A stretch of 64,000 nucleotides of DNA from Leishmania infantum JPCM5 (lineage: Eukaryota; Euglenozoa; Kinetoplastea; Trypanosomatida; Trypanosomatidae), in NCBI RefSeq assembly GCF_000002875.2, contig NC_009420.2:1226467-1290466 (forward strand). The letters are read 5' to 3'. Numbering within the stretch: position 1 is the first letter of the stretch; each line of letters starts with the position of its first letter. A program made the translations under genes and the position numbers. This document shows positions 18,459 through 27,819 of the stretch, in pieces. The notes beneath the pieces are model-generated. The model made no database searches. It was not told the DNA's origin and saw only the letters and a list, made by a program, of their open reading frames with translations.

Positions 18459-19361
18459 GGAGGCTGTGCGCTGCGCGCGGAGGCAACCATTCGTGGTTGG
18501 CGGCCGTGTTGAACGGGAGAGGAAGAGGCAGAAGCGGCAAGGAGAGAGAGAGAAAGCAAAGAGCAGCAAAATGGTTTGGACGGTGGGCTGAGGAGGGGAG
18601 AACCATGCGTCTGTACCACACACACACACTGAAGACGTGCCGCTTTGACGGGCAGTGACATCAGGGGACTGTTGCGAGCGCCGTTGTCACCATGTAGCTT
18701 CACGTTGCTGCAGGGGCAAACAAGGAGGGGCAGGGAGGCTAAGGTGAGTGCCCACACAGAGAGAGAGGCATTGACGCTCCGTCTAACCGAAGGGGGCCCA
18801 TATTCTCCTCCTGCGTATCCCTAGCGGGTGTGCTACAGACAGAGGGGTTGGGGTCGCAATGAAGCCAGTTGCAGTTGTGCCTCTCCTGTCTCCCCTCTCC
18901 CTTCTTGTGTGCCGCTTGCCTTCAAGAAGGGTGTGTGAGAGAAGAAGAGGCGAGAAAACAGAAAGACAACAAAGGGAGACGGAGCGCGCGCACAGACACA
19001 CGTGCTTCCTAACCGTATGTACATAACTTGCGTGAAAGCAACTGAGGAGTTGGAGGACCGGCGTGCGCGCACACGCACACGCACGCGACAAACAACATAC
19101 ACACTTGCACGCATCGTTGAAAAGACACAGGAAAGTAAAAAAAAAAGGGGTTGAGGGTGGGGAAGCAAAGCCGAAATATGGATATGCGAGGAGGAGTCGA
19201 GTAGGTGATGGGGACGTGGGGGTGAAGGCGACGGAAAAGGTACAAATGAAAACCGAGAAGAAAGCGACTGCCGGCATCCGCAACGTCCCCCTTCCCGCCC
19301 TGCCCATACCTTTCTTGTATGCATTTCTTCCCCTGTGCGCCCCTCTCTCCCTGGTGAGACT
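18459..19361. other. Intergenic stretch upstream of the TFIIH-like gene
   Basis: Acceptor region at 18471-18556; the remainder, CA-rich around 19060-19100 with an A9 run at 19138, is the CFAP161-like 3' UTR. Overlapping frames at 18783-19542 look non-coding. Confidence 0.65.
18471..18556 (-). promoter_or_regulatory. Putative spliced-leader acceptor for the TFIIH-like gene
   Basis: A long C/T tract (18556-18509) is followed by the first AG at 18472-18471; the ATG is 12 bases farther on. Confidence 0.5.
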
Positions 19362-21068
19362 CTACATGCTGGTGGACACAGTGAAGTCTTTCACGCCACG
19401 TAGACCACGTTGGATCAGGAGGCGCTTCACAGCCTTTCGGTCTTGTGTGTCCAGCACCAGTGAGTCGGGAAGACGCACCGTCTCAGTCGGCTTGTCGTCG
19501 TACGTCACGGTGAGGAGGCGGTGCGGCTCGCCAGACAGGTAGGCAGAGGTGACGGGAATAGCCCACGACTGCTGCAGCAGCTTGCAGAAGCGCTCGTCAG
19601 ACTCCTCCGCGGGCGACACATCTGCGTAGTAGTCGACAAACTCGTCAAGAGTGACGGTGCCGACCTTGCACCCGACACGTCCTGGCCAGCAACTCTCGAA
19701 GTCGAGTACAGCCTCCTCGCGTTGAAGGACGCCGTTGACGACATCCGGGATTGTGGCGGCGTTGAGACGGAAAAGACTGTGCATATCCTTGAACTCAACA
19801 GATCCCCGTCCCTCAATGCTCAGCTGCTGGTACGCGTAGATGACCGCCTGCATGCGGGCCAGCGGCATTGTGCCGCGCAACTCGGCCAGGAAGTCCTGTG
19901 CGCACACGACGTTGTTGCCGGTTGTGTCGAAGTGCCTCATGAGTACATCCATCTCGATAGGACTCAGAAGGACACCAAGTCGAGCAATCGCCTTGCGAAG
20001 CTCGTTGCGGTCAAGGAAGCGACGTTGCCGCTGCTCGTTGCACGCCACGCCGAGGGCGATGGAGAGGGAGCGAAAGCCGATGCGTCCACCAATCTCTAGG
20101 GCACCCTGACGAATGCGCTCCATCAACGCCATCACACCAGTGCCAGCTGTCATTGTGAGCATGGCCGATGCCCTGCTTTGGTGCCTGGAGGACGTTCTTG
20201 GCCTCATGAGCACTGCATCCGTACCATCACCGCCAGAGAAGTAGAAGACGTTCTCCGGCTTCACCACGACCGCCCCCCGAGAGCGAGAGCAGTAGTCGGT
20301 GGTGTAGCCGCACGTGACGGCGTACTCCATGCCGTACGACGTGGCCACGCGCTCACCGTTGCAGGCGAGAGGCAGGTTTGTGAGGGAGTGCAGAAGCACC
20401 ACGCCGTCGCCAACCTTCACAGGGAAACCGAAGTGCACATCGTCGCGCACCGTGCCGGCGCGGCTCACTACAAACACGTTGTCTGCGCAGGCGTTGAGAG
20501 CGGCCACGGTGCACTGCACCTCAGACGAGCGAAGGCCGGATGACAGGGAGGACTGCACATACAGGAAGCCCTCGGCGCTCACGTTTTCGTTAGCGATGCG
20601 AACTCGCTGGCCGTAGTGCAGCACATCTGAGCTGTTGCGGTTGTAGCTGTGGTTGTGCTCGTCTTTGCACCGCAGCAGAGTCCAGGTGGATCGCACCTGC
20701 GGGCCAGGGGCCAAAGAACCAGACAGGGTGTACTGCTGCGACTGGGAGGAGGCACCACCGCCAGTCATTAGGTCTAAAGCCAGAACAGCCTGTGTCTTGT
20801 CGTTCACCAACAAGTAGGGGTGCCCTATGCGCACATCATCTCCCTTAAATGCAACGACAGTGGTCGGCTCTTCCAGCTGACTCGCGAGCATCGAACGCGC
20901 TACGGCGTTTGTTGCCGCCTTCTCGGGGTGCTCCACTGCGGCATGTCGTTGCGCCTTGTACAGCTTCAGCTGATCTTCGCGGAGGGCAATGTCCTCGAAC
21001 CAGTTGCCCACCAGTACCCCACGGGAGTACTGCGGAGCGTTGGAGTACGCCATGCCAAAGCCCGCCAT
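19362..21068 (-). CDS. CFAP161-like protein fused to a calcyphosin-like EF-hand module
   Basis: This 568-residue protein begins with a CFAP161-type region: YSRGVLVGNWFEDIALRED (14-32) matches the VRIGNWNED opening of CFAP161, a doublet-microtubule inner protein of cilia, followed by beta-rich segments including LHYGQRVRIANEN and KPENVFYFSGG up to about residue 300. Residues 310-490 are helical and EF-hand-like: FLDRNELRKAIARLGVLLSP, then MRHFDTTGNNVVCAQDFLAEL, then VEFKDMHSLF and VTLDEFVDYY, the four-EF-hand order of calcyphosins. Calcium ligands are complete only in the DTTGNN loop, and even there partly. Likely an axonemal or calcium-responsive flagellar protein. The open frame extends by a GTG to 21101; the first ATG is at 21066-21068. 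Confidence 0.75.
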   Translation of the reverse strand: MAGFGMAYSNAPQYSRGVLVGNWFEDIALREDQLKLYKAQRHAAVEHPEKAATNAVARSMLASQLEEPTTVVAFKGDDVRIGHPYLLVNDKTQAVLALDLMTGGGASSQSQQYTLSGSLAPGPQVRSTWTLLRCKDEHNHSYNRNSSDVLHYGQRVRIANENVSAEGFLYVQSSLSSGLRSSEVQCTVAALNACADNVFVVSRAGTVRDDVHFGFPVKVGDGVVLLHSLTNLPLACNGERVATSYGMEYAVTCGYTTDYCSRSRGAVVVKPENVFYFSGGDGTDAVLMRPRTSSRHQSRASAMLTMTAGTGVMALMERIRQGALEIGGRIGFRSLSIALGVACNEQRQRRFLDRNELRKAIARLGVLLSPIEMDVLMRHFDTTGNNVVCAQDFLAELRGTMPLARMQAVIYAYQQLSIEGRGSVEFKDMHSLFRLNAATIPDVVNGVLQREEAVLDFESCWPGRVGCKVGTVTLDEFVDYYADVSPAEESDERFCKLLQQSWAIPVTSAYLSGEPHRLLTVTYDDKPTETVRLPDSLVLDTQDRKAVKRLLIQRGLRGVKDFTVSTSM

Positions 21069-22096
21069 AGGAAAACGATAACGGCGCAGGCAGGCAGGCA
21101 CAACGTGTGTTTTCGCCCCCTTTTGTGTGTGGGTGTGGATGTGGGTGTGTGGGTCACTTGAGAAGCGAAGGAGATGAAGGTGGAAGCAAGCAAAGGACCG
21201 CGCAACGATCTACCCGTACTTTCACGCGTGTGCTCGAGGGGTGGTTTGAGATGGACGCCAACAACGAACACACCGACACACACACGTATGGCAAGAGGGA
21301 GGGAGGGAGGGAGAGGCAAGTAGTGTGCGCACACCGTCGGCACATGCATACGCAAGCAAGCAGATATGAACAGGCCGTTTTTTTTTTCAAGGACGCAAAT
21401 ACCTCGATAGTACTCTTTCTCTACCTCTTTCTCCGCCTTCTCGGGCTCTGTCGGCGTTGGCATTGTGTTGCATGCGAGCGGTCGGAGAAGGGAGGGGACC
21501 AAGTGGCGCAGAACGAGGCATACGTCAAAGTGGGAGGAGGATAGCGGGGGAGGAGGGACTACAATGGCATGAGGGAAGAAAATGACATGAGCTGGAGTTG
21601 CGGCAGCAGCAGACGACGCTGATGGTGATATGCAGTGCGTGACCTTTCACCAAGCGTGCGCACACCCTTTACTGCTCTTGACAAGAGCGAGTAGTCTTCC
21701 ACTGGTGCTGATGCTGCTGTCGCCTTTAGATGGGGCGTGCGCTTCGCCTGGGACGCGCGCCCGCTGCACGTCCATTCCATTTCTGAGTACGTAAAGATGC
21801 CTGTGAGCCATACGATGGAAGGGAGAGGGAGAGGAGCCAAACAAACACACAAAAAGGAGAAGAACTCCAACAACCAACGCACGCGCACACACAAACTCCC
21901 CGCCACATACTCCCAGACGCCAGCGGAGGGGGGGGCGCTACAGGCTGCCTTGCCTTGGTTCCACACGCGCCCTTCCAACCTTGTGAGTAGAATAGAAGCA
22001 AGAACAGCAACAACAACAGTGACACTCTTCAGCGCGTACGCTTCCAGTGAGGGGGGAGGGGGTAACTCTTTCTCTTCGGCCCCCTCGTGTTCTCTT
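21069..22096. other. Intergenic stretch between cyclophilin and the CFAP161-like gene
   Basis: CA/GT-rich near 21120-21160 and 21270-21300, T-rich at 21379-21389. Open frames on both strands (21107-21978) lack coding character. No gene seen. Confidence 0.65.
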
Positions 22097-22699
22097 TTAG
22101 AGCTTGCCGCACTCGACCACTACAACCCGCTCCGTTGGCTCGCCGGCGGCCGTCAGCGGGATGGCCTCAATGGCCTTCACCACAGCCCATCCGTCCACGA
22201 CGCGGCCGAAACAAATGCACGTGCCGTTCAGGTGCGGCGCCTTGTCAGCCGTCAGGATAAAAAACTGCGACCCATTCAAGTGCGGCGCACTTACGGCGGT
22301 GCCTAAGAGACCCATTCGATCGAACTTGGACGCCTTTACCTCTTCCGGCGCATCAAAAAATTCGCCGTAGATGGAAAGCTGACCCGTCCCTTGACCAGAC
22401 ACGATATCGCCGCCTTGCACGAGATAGCCTTTGCACACGCGGTGCACCGTCGTGTTGCGGTACGTCAACTGCGGCAGAAACTGGTCTCGGAAGGATGGCT
22501 CACCGATCCCGTCGATGCTGGAGACCTGCGGCAGCACATTTTCTCCTGTGCACAGCTTCAGAAAGTTCTCCGAGGCAATAGGGCACTTCTTCGTGAAAAG
22601 CTCGAAGGTCACACGGTGCGGGGGCTGGCTGCCAATGGCGATGTCCATGAACGCGTGCCCCGCCCCAGCCGCCCATCTGATTGTAGATCGCGTAAACAT
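22097..22699 (-). CDS. Cyclophilin-type peptidyl-prolyl cis-trans isomerase
   Basis: A 200-residue protein with the cyclophilin fold: FMDIAIGSQPPHRVTFELF (18-36), CPIASENFLKLCTGE (40-54), YRNTTVHRVCKGYLVQGGDIVSGQGTG (77-103) and LNGSQFFILTADKAPHLNGTCICFGRVVDGWAVVKAIE (about 143-180). The active-site arginine sits in HRV and the QFFI and HLNG motifs are kept; the usual active-site phenylalanine of FHRVI is V (TVHRV) and the binding-site tryptophan is replaced by HLNGTCI, so cyclosporin affinity may be low. The basic N-terminus MFTRSTIRWAAG could be a short mitochondrial presequence. The frame is open to 22906; an AG at 22715-22714 favours the ATG at 22697-22699. Confidence 0.93.
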   Translation of the reverse strand: MFTRSTIRWAAGAGHAFMDIAIGSQPPHRVTFELFTKKCPIASENFLKLCTGENVLPQVSSIDGIGEPSFRDQFLPQLTYRNTTVHRVCKGYLVQGGDIVSGQGTGQLSIYGEFFDAPEEVKASKFDRMGLLGTAVSAPHLNGSQFFILTADKAPHLNGTCICFGRVVDGWAVVKAIEAIPLTAAGEPTERVVVVECGKL

Positions 22700-23844
22700 T
22701 GCCGTCGTCCACTCTACCAGCAGCGAGGTGACGGCGCGGACGTAAAAATCAACAGCATCAGTGCACGTGGTGCACAAGTAAATGGGGGTGGGTGGGTGGT
22801 GAAAGGAGTGAGTAGGCGAGGGTGGCGGCCGTACCTCAAAGATGGGGCGAAACGAGGCAGGAGGGTGAGAATGTGGAGCGAGAACCCCGACATGCATAGA
22901 CAACAACGCCAGAGCGGCGAAGGCGAGACGTGATGGCGGCGGGGCGGGTGCTGAGAGCAGTCGAAGGGTGGATGCCGGGAAAGAGAAAGAGGCGACCGAG
23001 AGATTCGCAAAGCGGTTGCACGACAGCTACTTCATGAATGCTGCTCACGAAGAGCAGCGTGCTAGACCGCTTTCGTTCGATCCAGTTCTCGGCTTTGAGG
23101 CCCATCTATCGCGAATTCCTCACCAACCTCCCCAGGCGCGTACAGACGCAGGCGCACATGGCGACGTAGACGTGGCGATGCGAGGATGCTGCGCCGGCAA
23201 AAGACGCCCTCGTCATAAACATCGCCCATACAACATATATATATATATATGTTGTGTTTTGCGTTGGGCGCACATTTTGCTACAGCACAACCGCGTCTCG
23301 CAAGGTCGCTCTCCAAAGTTGTGACACGCATTACAACGTTGGGCGCCGCGGAAACAAAACGAAAAGAAGAAACAACAACAAAGAATATATATGTATAGAT
23401 AGATCGATACGCGACGGTCGCCATAGGCGACGCGATATTTCCATTGCTAGTCGCGTGTGCGCGTGCGTGTGTCTATGAGCAACCCCCCTCCCTTCGCGGA
23501 GGAGCGAATTGCTTGCTTCTATGGATGCGAGGGTGGCGGTGGCGATGGCACGGCGACAGGATCTCCCATCGAGGCTATACACACTCAGCATATATCGTGC
23601 ATACATACGCGACAGGTGACGCTGGCACACGGAGAGAGGGAGGGGCGGGGGTGAGATGAAGTGCCGCAGTTGGCGATTCTATAGCATCGCGCGTTTGGCG
23701 TTGTGTGGGCGTGTGCGCATGTTCCTTGACAGCAGCGGCGACCGTACCGAAAAGCAACAACAGCCGTCAAGGCTCTATGAGTAGGCAGAGTCCATTGGAT
23801 GCCGTAAAGCAACGCGGAGAGAAGAGAAGCGATGAACTAGAATC
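22700..23844. other. Intergenic stretch with a TA-rich perfect palindrome
   Basis: Holds the cyclophilin acceptor region, a 26-bp palindrome at 23230-23255 and several short AT-rich runs. It is the 3' UTR of the hypothetical gene at 23845-24594. No gene supported. Confidence 0.65.
23230..23255. repeat. 26-bp perfect palindrome with (AT)n centre
   Basis: ACAACATATATAT is joined to its exact reverse complement. In RNA it would form a 13-bp hairpin, in DNA a cruciform. It is about 590 bases downstream of the hypothetical gene's stop. Confidence 0.7.
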
Positions 23845-24594
23845 TCAGATCACCTCGACCGGGTACAGCCCCGGTTCTTCCTCCAGCGTAGAAAGAGCGA
23901 GGCCGTCCTGCAGGAGGCGCTCGACCGCGTCCTCGTCAGCGCTGAAGAGGTCCCAGCCCGGCTCGCCCAGGACTTCCCGCCAGTTGTCCCACTCGCAGTA
24001 CTCGCTGGCGATGAGGCAGTGCTGCGGATTCAGAGCAGCCACGTCGCTGCTGTGCAACCGTTGAAGCTCAGCAAGGGTGTGCGCGTACACCGGAAACGCC
24101 GGTGACGCATCGTTCAGCTTCCAACCAATCAAATGGCTTGTGTGGAGCAGCAGTGGCATCGACTTTTGCACTGGTCGGAATTGCGAAGATGACGAGTGTG
24201 TTTCGGTGGCCACGGGTGGTATCGTCGCAAAGCCGCGCCGCTGCAAGTAGGAAGCTAGAAGGCGAGTCTTCTTTGAGCACGGGGCAGACACCGGCGATGA
24301 TGCGGCGGCAGGCAGGCCGGCCCACGGAACCCGGTTGCCTGGCCTAAGACTGACTCCCGCGATCCCGCTCGGCCGCTTGGCGAGGAGTAGCACATATGAC
24401 GGATCGCAGGACGCTCGCATGAGTCGCGGCATTGCTGTCACCTGCACCGCCTCGGAGGCAGACCTGAAGGATAGCGATGTTGGCCGCACTAAACACGATG
24501 ACGATGAGGAGGTAGTCTCCACCCTGTGACGGAGGTGATGGTGGCCGAGCTGGAGAATGGACTTTATGGCCCACTGCGTGTCGACGGAGGCCAT
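23845..24594 (-). CDS. Hypothetical protein, unknown function
   Basis: A 249-residue frame starting MASVDTQWAIKSILQLGHHHL. The first ~150 residues are Ser/Arg-rich and basic, with no acidic clusters until late, compatible with a long disordered or mitochondrial-type N-terminus. The last ~90 residues look folded: AELQRLHSSDVAALNPQHC, EYCEWDNWREVLGEPGWDLF and an acidic C-terminus. I recognise no family. The start is supported by a textbook acceptor (T-rich tract 24705-24660, AG at 24656-24655) about 60 bases upstream of the ATG. Confidence 0.65.
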   Translation of the reverse strand: MASVDTQWAIKSILQLGHHHLRHRVETTSSSSSCLVRPTSLSFRSASEAVQVTAMPRLMRASCDPSYVLLLAKRPSGIAGVSLRPGNRVPWAGLPAAASSPVSAPCSKKTRLLASYLQRRGFATIPPVATETHSSSSQFRPVQKSMPLLLHTSHLIGWKLNDASPAFPVYAHTLAELQRLHSSDVAALNPQHCLIASEYCEWDNWREVLGEPGWDLFSADEDAVERLLQDGLALSTLEEEPGLYPVEVI

Positions 24595-25535
24595 TTTATC
24601 GAGTCTGCTGTGTGGATCTTATGGTTCTTTTCTAGAGTGGTGCGTGCAGTGCGTCTAACGATTAGGACACGAAAAGCCAAAAAAAAAACAAGGAAAAAGA
24701 GCGAAGTGCAGCCGCGTCGCTCGCTCTTCCGACAGCCGAGTGAGAGAGAAATGATTCTGTGCGGCAGAAAATGGTGAGAGGCAGAGCGGTGCGCGTATGG
24801 GCGTGTGTGCGAATGTGGGAAGAGGGTAGAGGACTGTATGCGATTGTGCTTTGCGTGGTGCTGTTGCGTGATTCGGAACGCGACGGGTTGCTGTTTTTAT
24901 GGCGTGGGGGTGGGGCCGCATTCTTAATTTGAGGAAAGAGCGAGAGAGAAGCGAGCATGCTAGTTAAGGTGGGGGCCCAGAATGCATGCGGGCCACATCT
25001 GTGGAGGGAACACGGCGACAAATGACAGCTCCATGGAATGAGCAAACAACCAACGCACACCCCGTCCGTTGGAACCAATCGCAAGGGAGAGCGAGGGTTT
25101 CGGGAGCAGCTGCAAATCAAGGAAGGCCTACTCATCCAACTCTCGTGCACAGTCGCCCATACTGTCTGCGCCCCAGCAGAGGATGACAAAGGCAAACAAA
25201 AAGCACGAAGAGCTCGCACGCGTCCTGCGTGCGAGCGGTTATCCATGAAGTTGACTCGCCCCTCTGCCGTGTGCCGCCGCTCATGATTTTACGCTCTAAA
25301 GACTCAGCGCCTATTCGTGGACGCGGAGACATGCATGTGCAGAGCGGTGAGAGAATAAGAAGCGAGACAAGGAGAGCGAGGCGAGTCGTCCTTCTCACGC
25401 TCTCCTCCCTCCTCTCAGAATGCAACTGGAAAACCGCGTCATCAAACCGACGCCGGAAGAGCAGTCCCGAATGCACGAGCGCCGGTATAGTCCCGCACTA
25501 TGCCAGAGGCTCTTTCGCTCAAATAGAGTAGAGAA
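24595..25535. other. Intergenic stretch between ArfGAP and hypothetical gene
   Basis: Acceptor region at 24655-24706; the rest is ArfGAP 3' UTR. Short open frames (24655-25476) show no protein features. Confidence 0.65.
24655..24706 (-). promoter_or_regulatory. Putative spliced-leader acceptor for the hypothetical gene 23845-24594
   Basis: T-rich tract including a T10 run on the minus strand, followed by the first AG at 24656-24655. Confidence 0.6.
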
Positions 25536-26939
25536 TCACTGCCACGGCGGCTGAGGGTTCTGCGGTCCGTCATTCTGCTGCTTCGTCACCGACAAGACGA
25601 CGATGCGATTGTGGTTGGGGATGGAAGACGCGTTTGACGACAGGGACGCACCCCAGTCTTCCTGCGGAGGCGGTGGATTGCTCGCAAAAGGCGACAGCTG
25701 GTAAGCCTGGGCCGGTGCACCGTTCGCGGAGGGGTAGGCGGTGGCGCCTGGTGCGCCGCTCTTGAAGTTGTAGCTCTGTGGCTGGGCGGGCGCAGCGTAC
25801 GGGGCCGCGCTCCCGGAAGAGCCGAGAAACCCTATCATATGCTGCTGTTGCTGTTGCAGCTGTGTCGGCGCGGGTTGACCCCAAGTGAACGGCTGCGGTT
25901 GCTGCTGCTGGTACGGGTAGGGATTCGCCGCAGGTGCGGATGGTGCGGCAAAATCGAACGTCGATGCGTGCTGACTTCCTACACATGGCGCGCACACCAT
26001 CGGGCCACTTGCAGCGTAGGGAGTCGGCTGCGCTTGCTGCTGCTGCTGGTACGGCAGCTGTGAGGACTGCAGCTGCGTAGGTGCCATCATGCTGCTCTGG
26101 GGGCCTTGAGTGAAGTTGTACATGCCGCCATCAGTAGGATAGCTCATCGACTGCTGTTGCTGTTGTTGCTGTGGATGAGGAGCGCTATATCCACCTGCTG
26201 GCTGCACCACTGGCGGCGGCACTCCAGCAAACAAGTCAGCCACGATACTGGTTACTGTTGCGGGCTGCTGCGGCGCTGGAGGAGCAGGGGCGTGCAAGGT
26301 AGTCATTGGTGGTGGTGGTGCTGCTGCATGCGCTGTGGGTTGCGGTGTCGACGAAGACTGCACTGATGCAGAGAACAGGCTATCGAAGACGTCCTCTTGC
26401 GGCGGTCGCGCGGGATTCGTCGGTGCCGAAACGGGCCCGGGTTGCGCCGTGGGTGCCTCTGGAATTGAAGCGAGAGAGGACTCTGCAGGCCTCGTAACGG
26501 ACAAAGGTGGTGGCGCCTGTGAAGGCTGTTCCCTTGCGTGCTCCCACGAGTCTTGCAAAGCAGAGAGCTCCTGCGCATTCAAAAACCGCCGTTCTTCGAA
26601 GACTACGCGCACGTGGTCTTTCAGCGCCATCACGTCACCGGAGCGAGGGAGCTGGTTGTGAAAGGTGCTCAACCATACCTTGAGGGCCCGGTCGTTGCCG
26701 GCTACGGAGAAACGGGCGATCTCGTCATCCGTAAACTCACTCATCGTGATCCCCTTCACCTTGTGCTGAAAGGAGCGGTGCACGGCGCTGCAGCCGGAGC
26801 AGACAAGAATGCCAAAATCTGAGGCTACGTACAGCGGACCTCGCATGCCGCAATCAAAACAGCTCTTGTTGCCACCATTCTGGCTGAGCTTCCGCAGCAC
26901 CTCCTTGTGCCGCTCCGACTTGCGCTGTCGAATATTCAT
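25536..26939 (-). CDS. ArfGAP-domain protein with Pro/Gln-rich tail
   Basis: A 467-residue protein. Residues 10-130 form an ArfGAP domain: a zinc site of CFDC (27-30) and CSGC (47-50) with 16 residues between, followed by AVHRSF carrying the arginine finger (R55). ArfGAPs trigger GTP hydrolysis on Arf GTPases in Golgi and endocytic traffic. The remaining 330 residues are Pro/Gln/Ala-rich and disordered, with QQQ runs. Short hydrophobic motifs DVFDSLF, VADLFAG and FTWGQ are spaced through it, reminiscent of clathrin or adaptor binding sites in SMAP/AGFG relatives. The position after the glycine where most ArfGAPs have W (PEWAS) is Y (PLYVAS). Starts at the first ATG, 26937-26939. Confidence 0.92.
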   Translation of the reverse strand: MNIRQRKSERHKEVLRKLSQNGGNKSCFDCGMRGPLYVASDFGILVCSGCSAVHRSFQHKVKGITMSEFTDDEIARFSVAGNDRALKVWLSTFHNQLPRSGDVMALKDHVRVVFEERRFLNAQELSALQDSWEHAREQPSQAPPPLSVTRPAESSLASIPEAPTAQPGPVSAPTNPARPPQEDVFDSLFSASVQSSSTPQPTAHAAAPPPPMTTLHAPAPPAPQQPATVTSIVADLFAGVPPPVVQPAGGYSAPHPQQQQQQQSMSYPTDGGMYNFTQGPQSSMMAPTQLQSSQLPYQQQQQAQPTPYAASGPMVCAPCVGSQHASTFDFAAPSAPAANPYPYQQQQPQPFTWGQPAPTQLQQQQQHMIGFLGSSGSAAPYAAPAQPQSYNFKSGAPGATAYPSANGAPAQAYQLSPFASNPPPPQEDWGASLSSNASSIPNHNRIVVLSVTKQQNDGPQNPQPPWQ

Positions 26940-27819
26940 CCTTGCTTTTTGAAAGACACTGGTGGCTTTTCGTTTTTTTATTTTATTACTTCTCAGCGCT
27001 ACGTGTGCAGGTCTTCTGCCCCACTAAAGGCGCTGCAATGCTGCCGTGAACGACGTCGCGGAAATAAAAAAGTATGCATCCGAGGGTGTCGACAAGGATG
27101 ACGAAAGCGGTGCCAGTGGTGATACTCACCGGGCTCTTTGCTTTGGCGCCCGCGCTTTTCTGAGTAGACTACCGAAGCTGATCGGTGAAGGCGCACGGAG
27201 AAGTTGCTATTGCGAGGTGAGGAGGGGGTGGGTAAGGGCGAGGGTGGATGCGCGTACGTGCGTTGTTGTGGATACAGAGAGAGAGGGAGACGGTAGAGTG
27301 ACAAATAATGCGCGTCAAAGAGATCTACAGCACCACAAGAGTCAGAGACAGATCCCGTTCGAGAGTGCAGCAGCGTGCGGCGCCTGTGAGAGCTGTGCCT
27401 CGATGGCGTTCGAGCATACGTGACGGACGACCTTCCTCTTTAAAGAGGTCCCACCGGTGACGTGCGGGGTCCGAAGCTTGTCACGCGAAACAAACAAAGT
27501 GCTCTCAACATCAACGAAAAACCTCCGTCATACACGGAGGTTTCCTCGTCTTTCAATGCAGCGGCGTTCAAGACCTCTGTGCCTCCCACTTCTTCCTCTG
27601 ATCACCCCCACCAAATGCACATACACACACACCGTGGGATGATACACGGGAGGCAAAGGTTCGATAGACCCCCTCGCTCTACCTCACTCACAGTGCACGG
27701 AATCCTGTCCGCACCGGACACGAGAGGAGCAAGAACAATATGCAAAAAAAAAAACGAGTGCACCATTACAGTGTATGTAGCCGTGTGTGTGCGTGCGTGC
27801 TTGACCGCTGCTCCACGAC
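26940..27819. other. Intergenic stretch with a perfect hairpin
   Basis: A pyrimidine-rich segment lies close to the ArfGAP start (26955-27000 region), and a 10-bp hairpin sits at 27519-27543 in the presumed TBCC 3' UTR, with CA-rich sequence at 27613-27632. No gene supported. Confidence 0.65.
27519..27543. repeat. Perfect 10-bp inverted repeat with 5-base loop
   Basis: AAACCTCCGT, loop CATAC, ACGGAGGTTT. It lies about 275 bases past the TBCC stop codon. A purely structural, terminator-like shape, but bacterial-type termination is not expected here. Confidence 0.65.

Noticed and set aside
27650..27675. GGTTCGA-like sequence suggesting a tRNA T-loop
   Set aside because: No matching stem, acceptor or anticodon arm around it.
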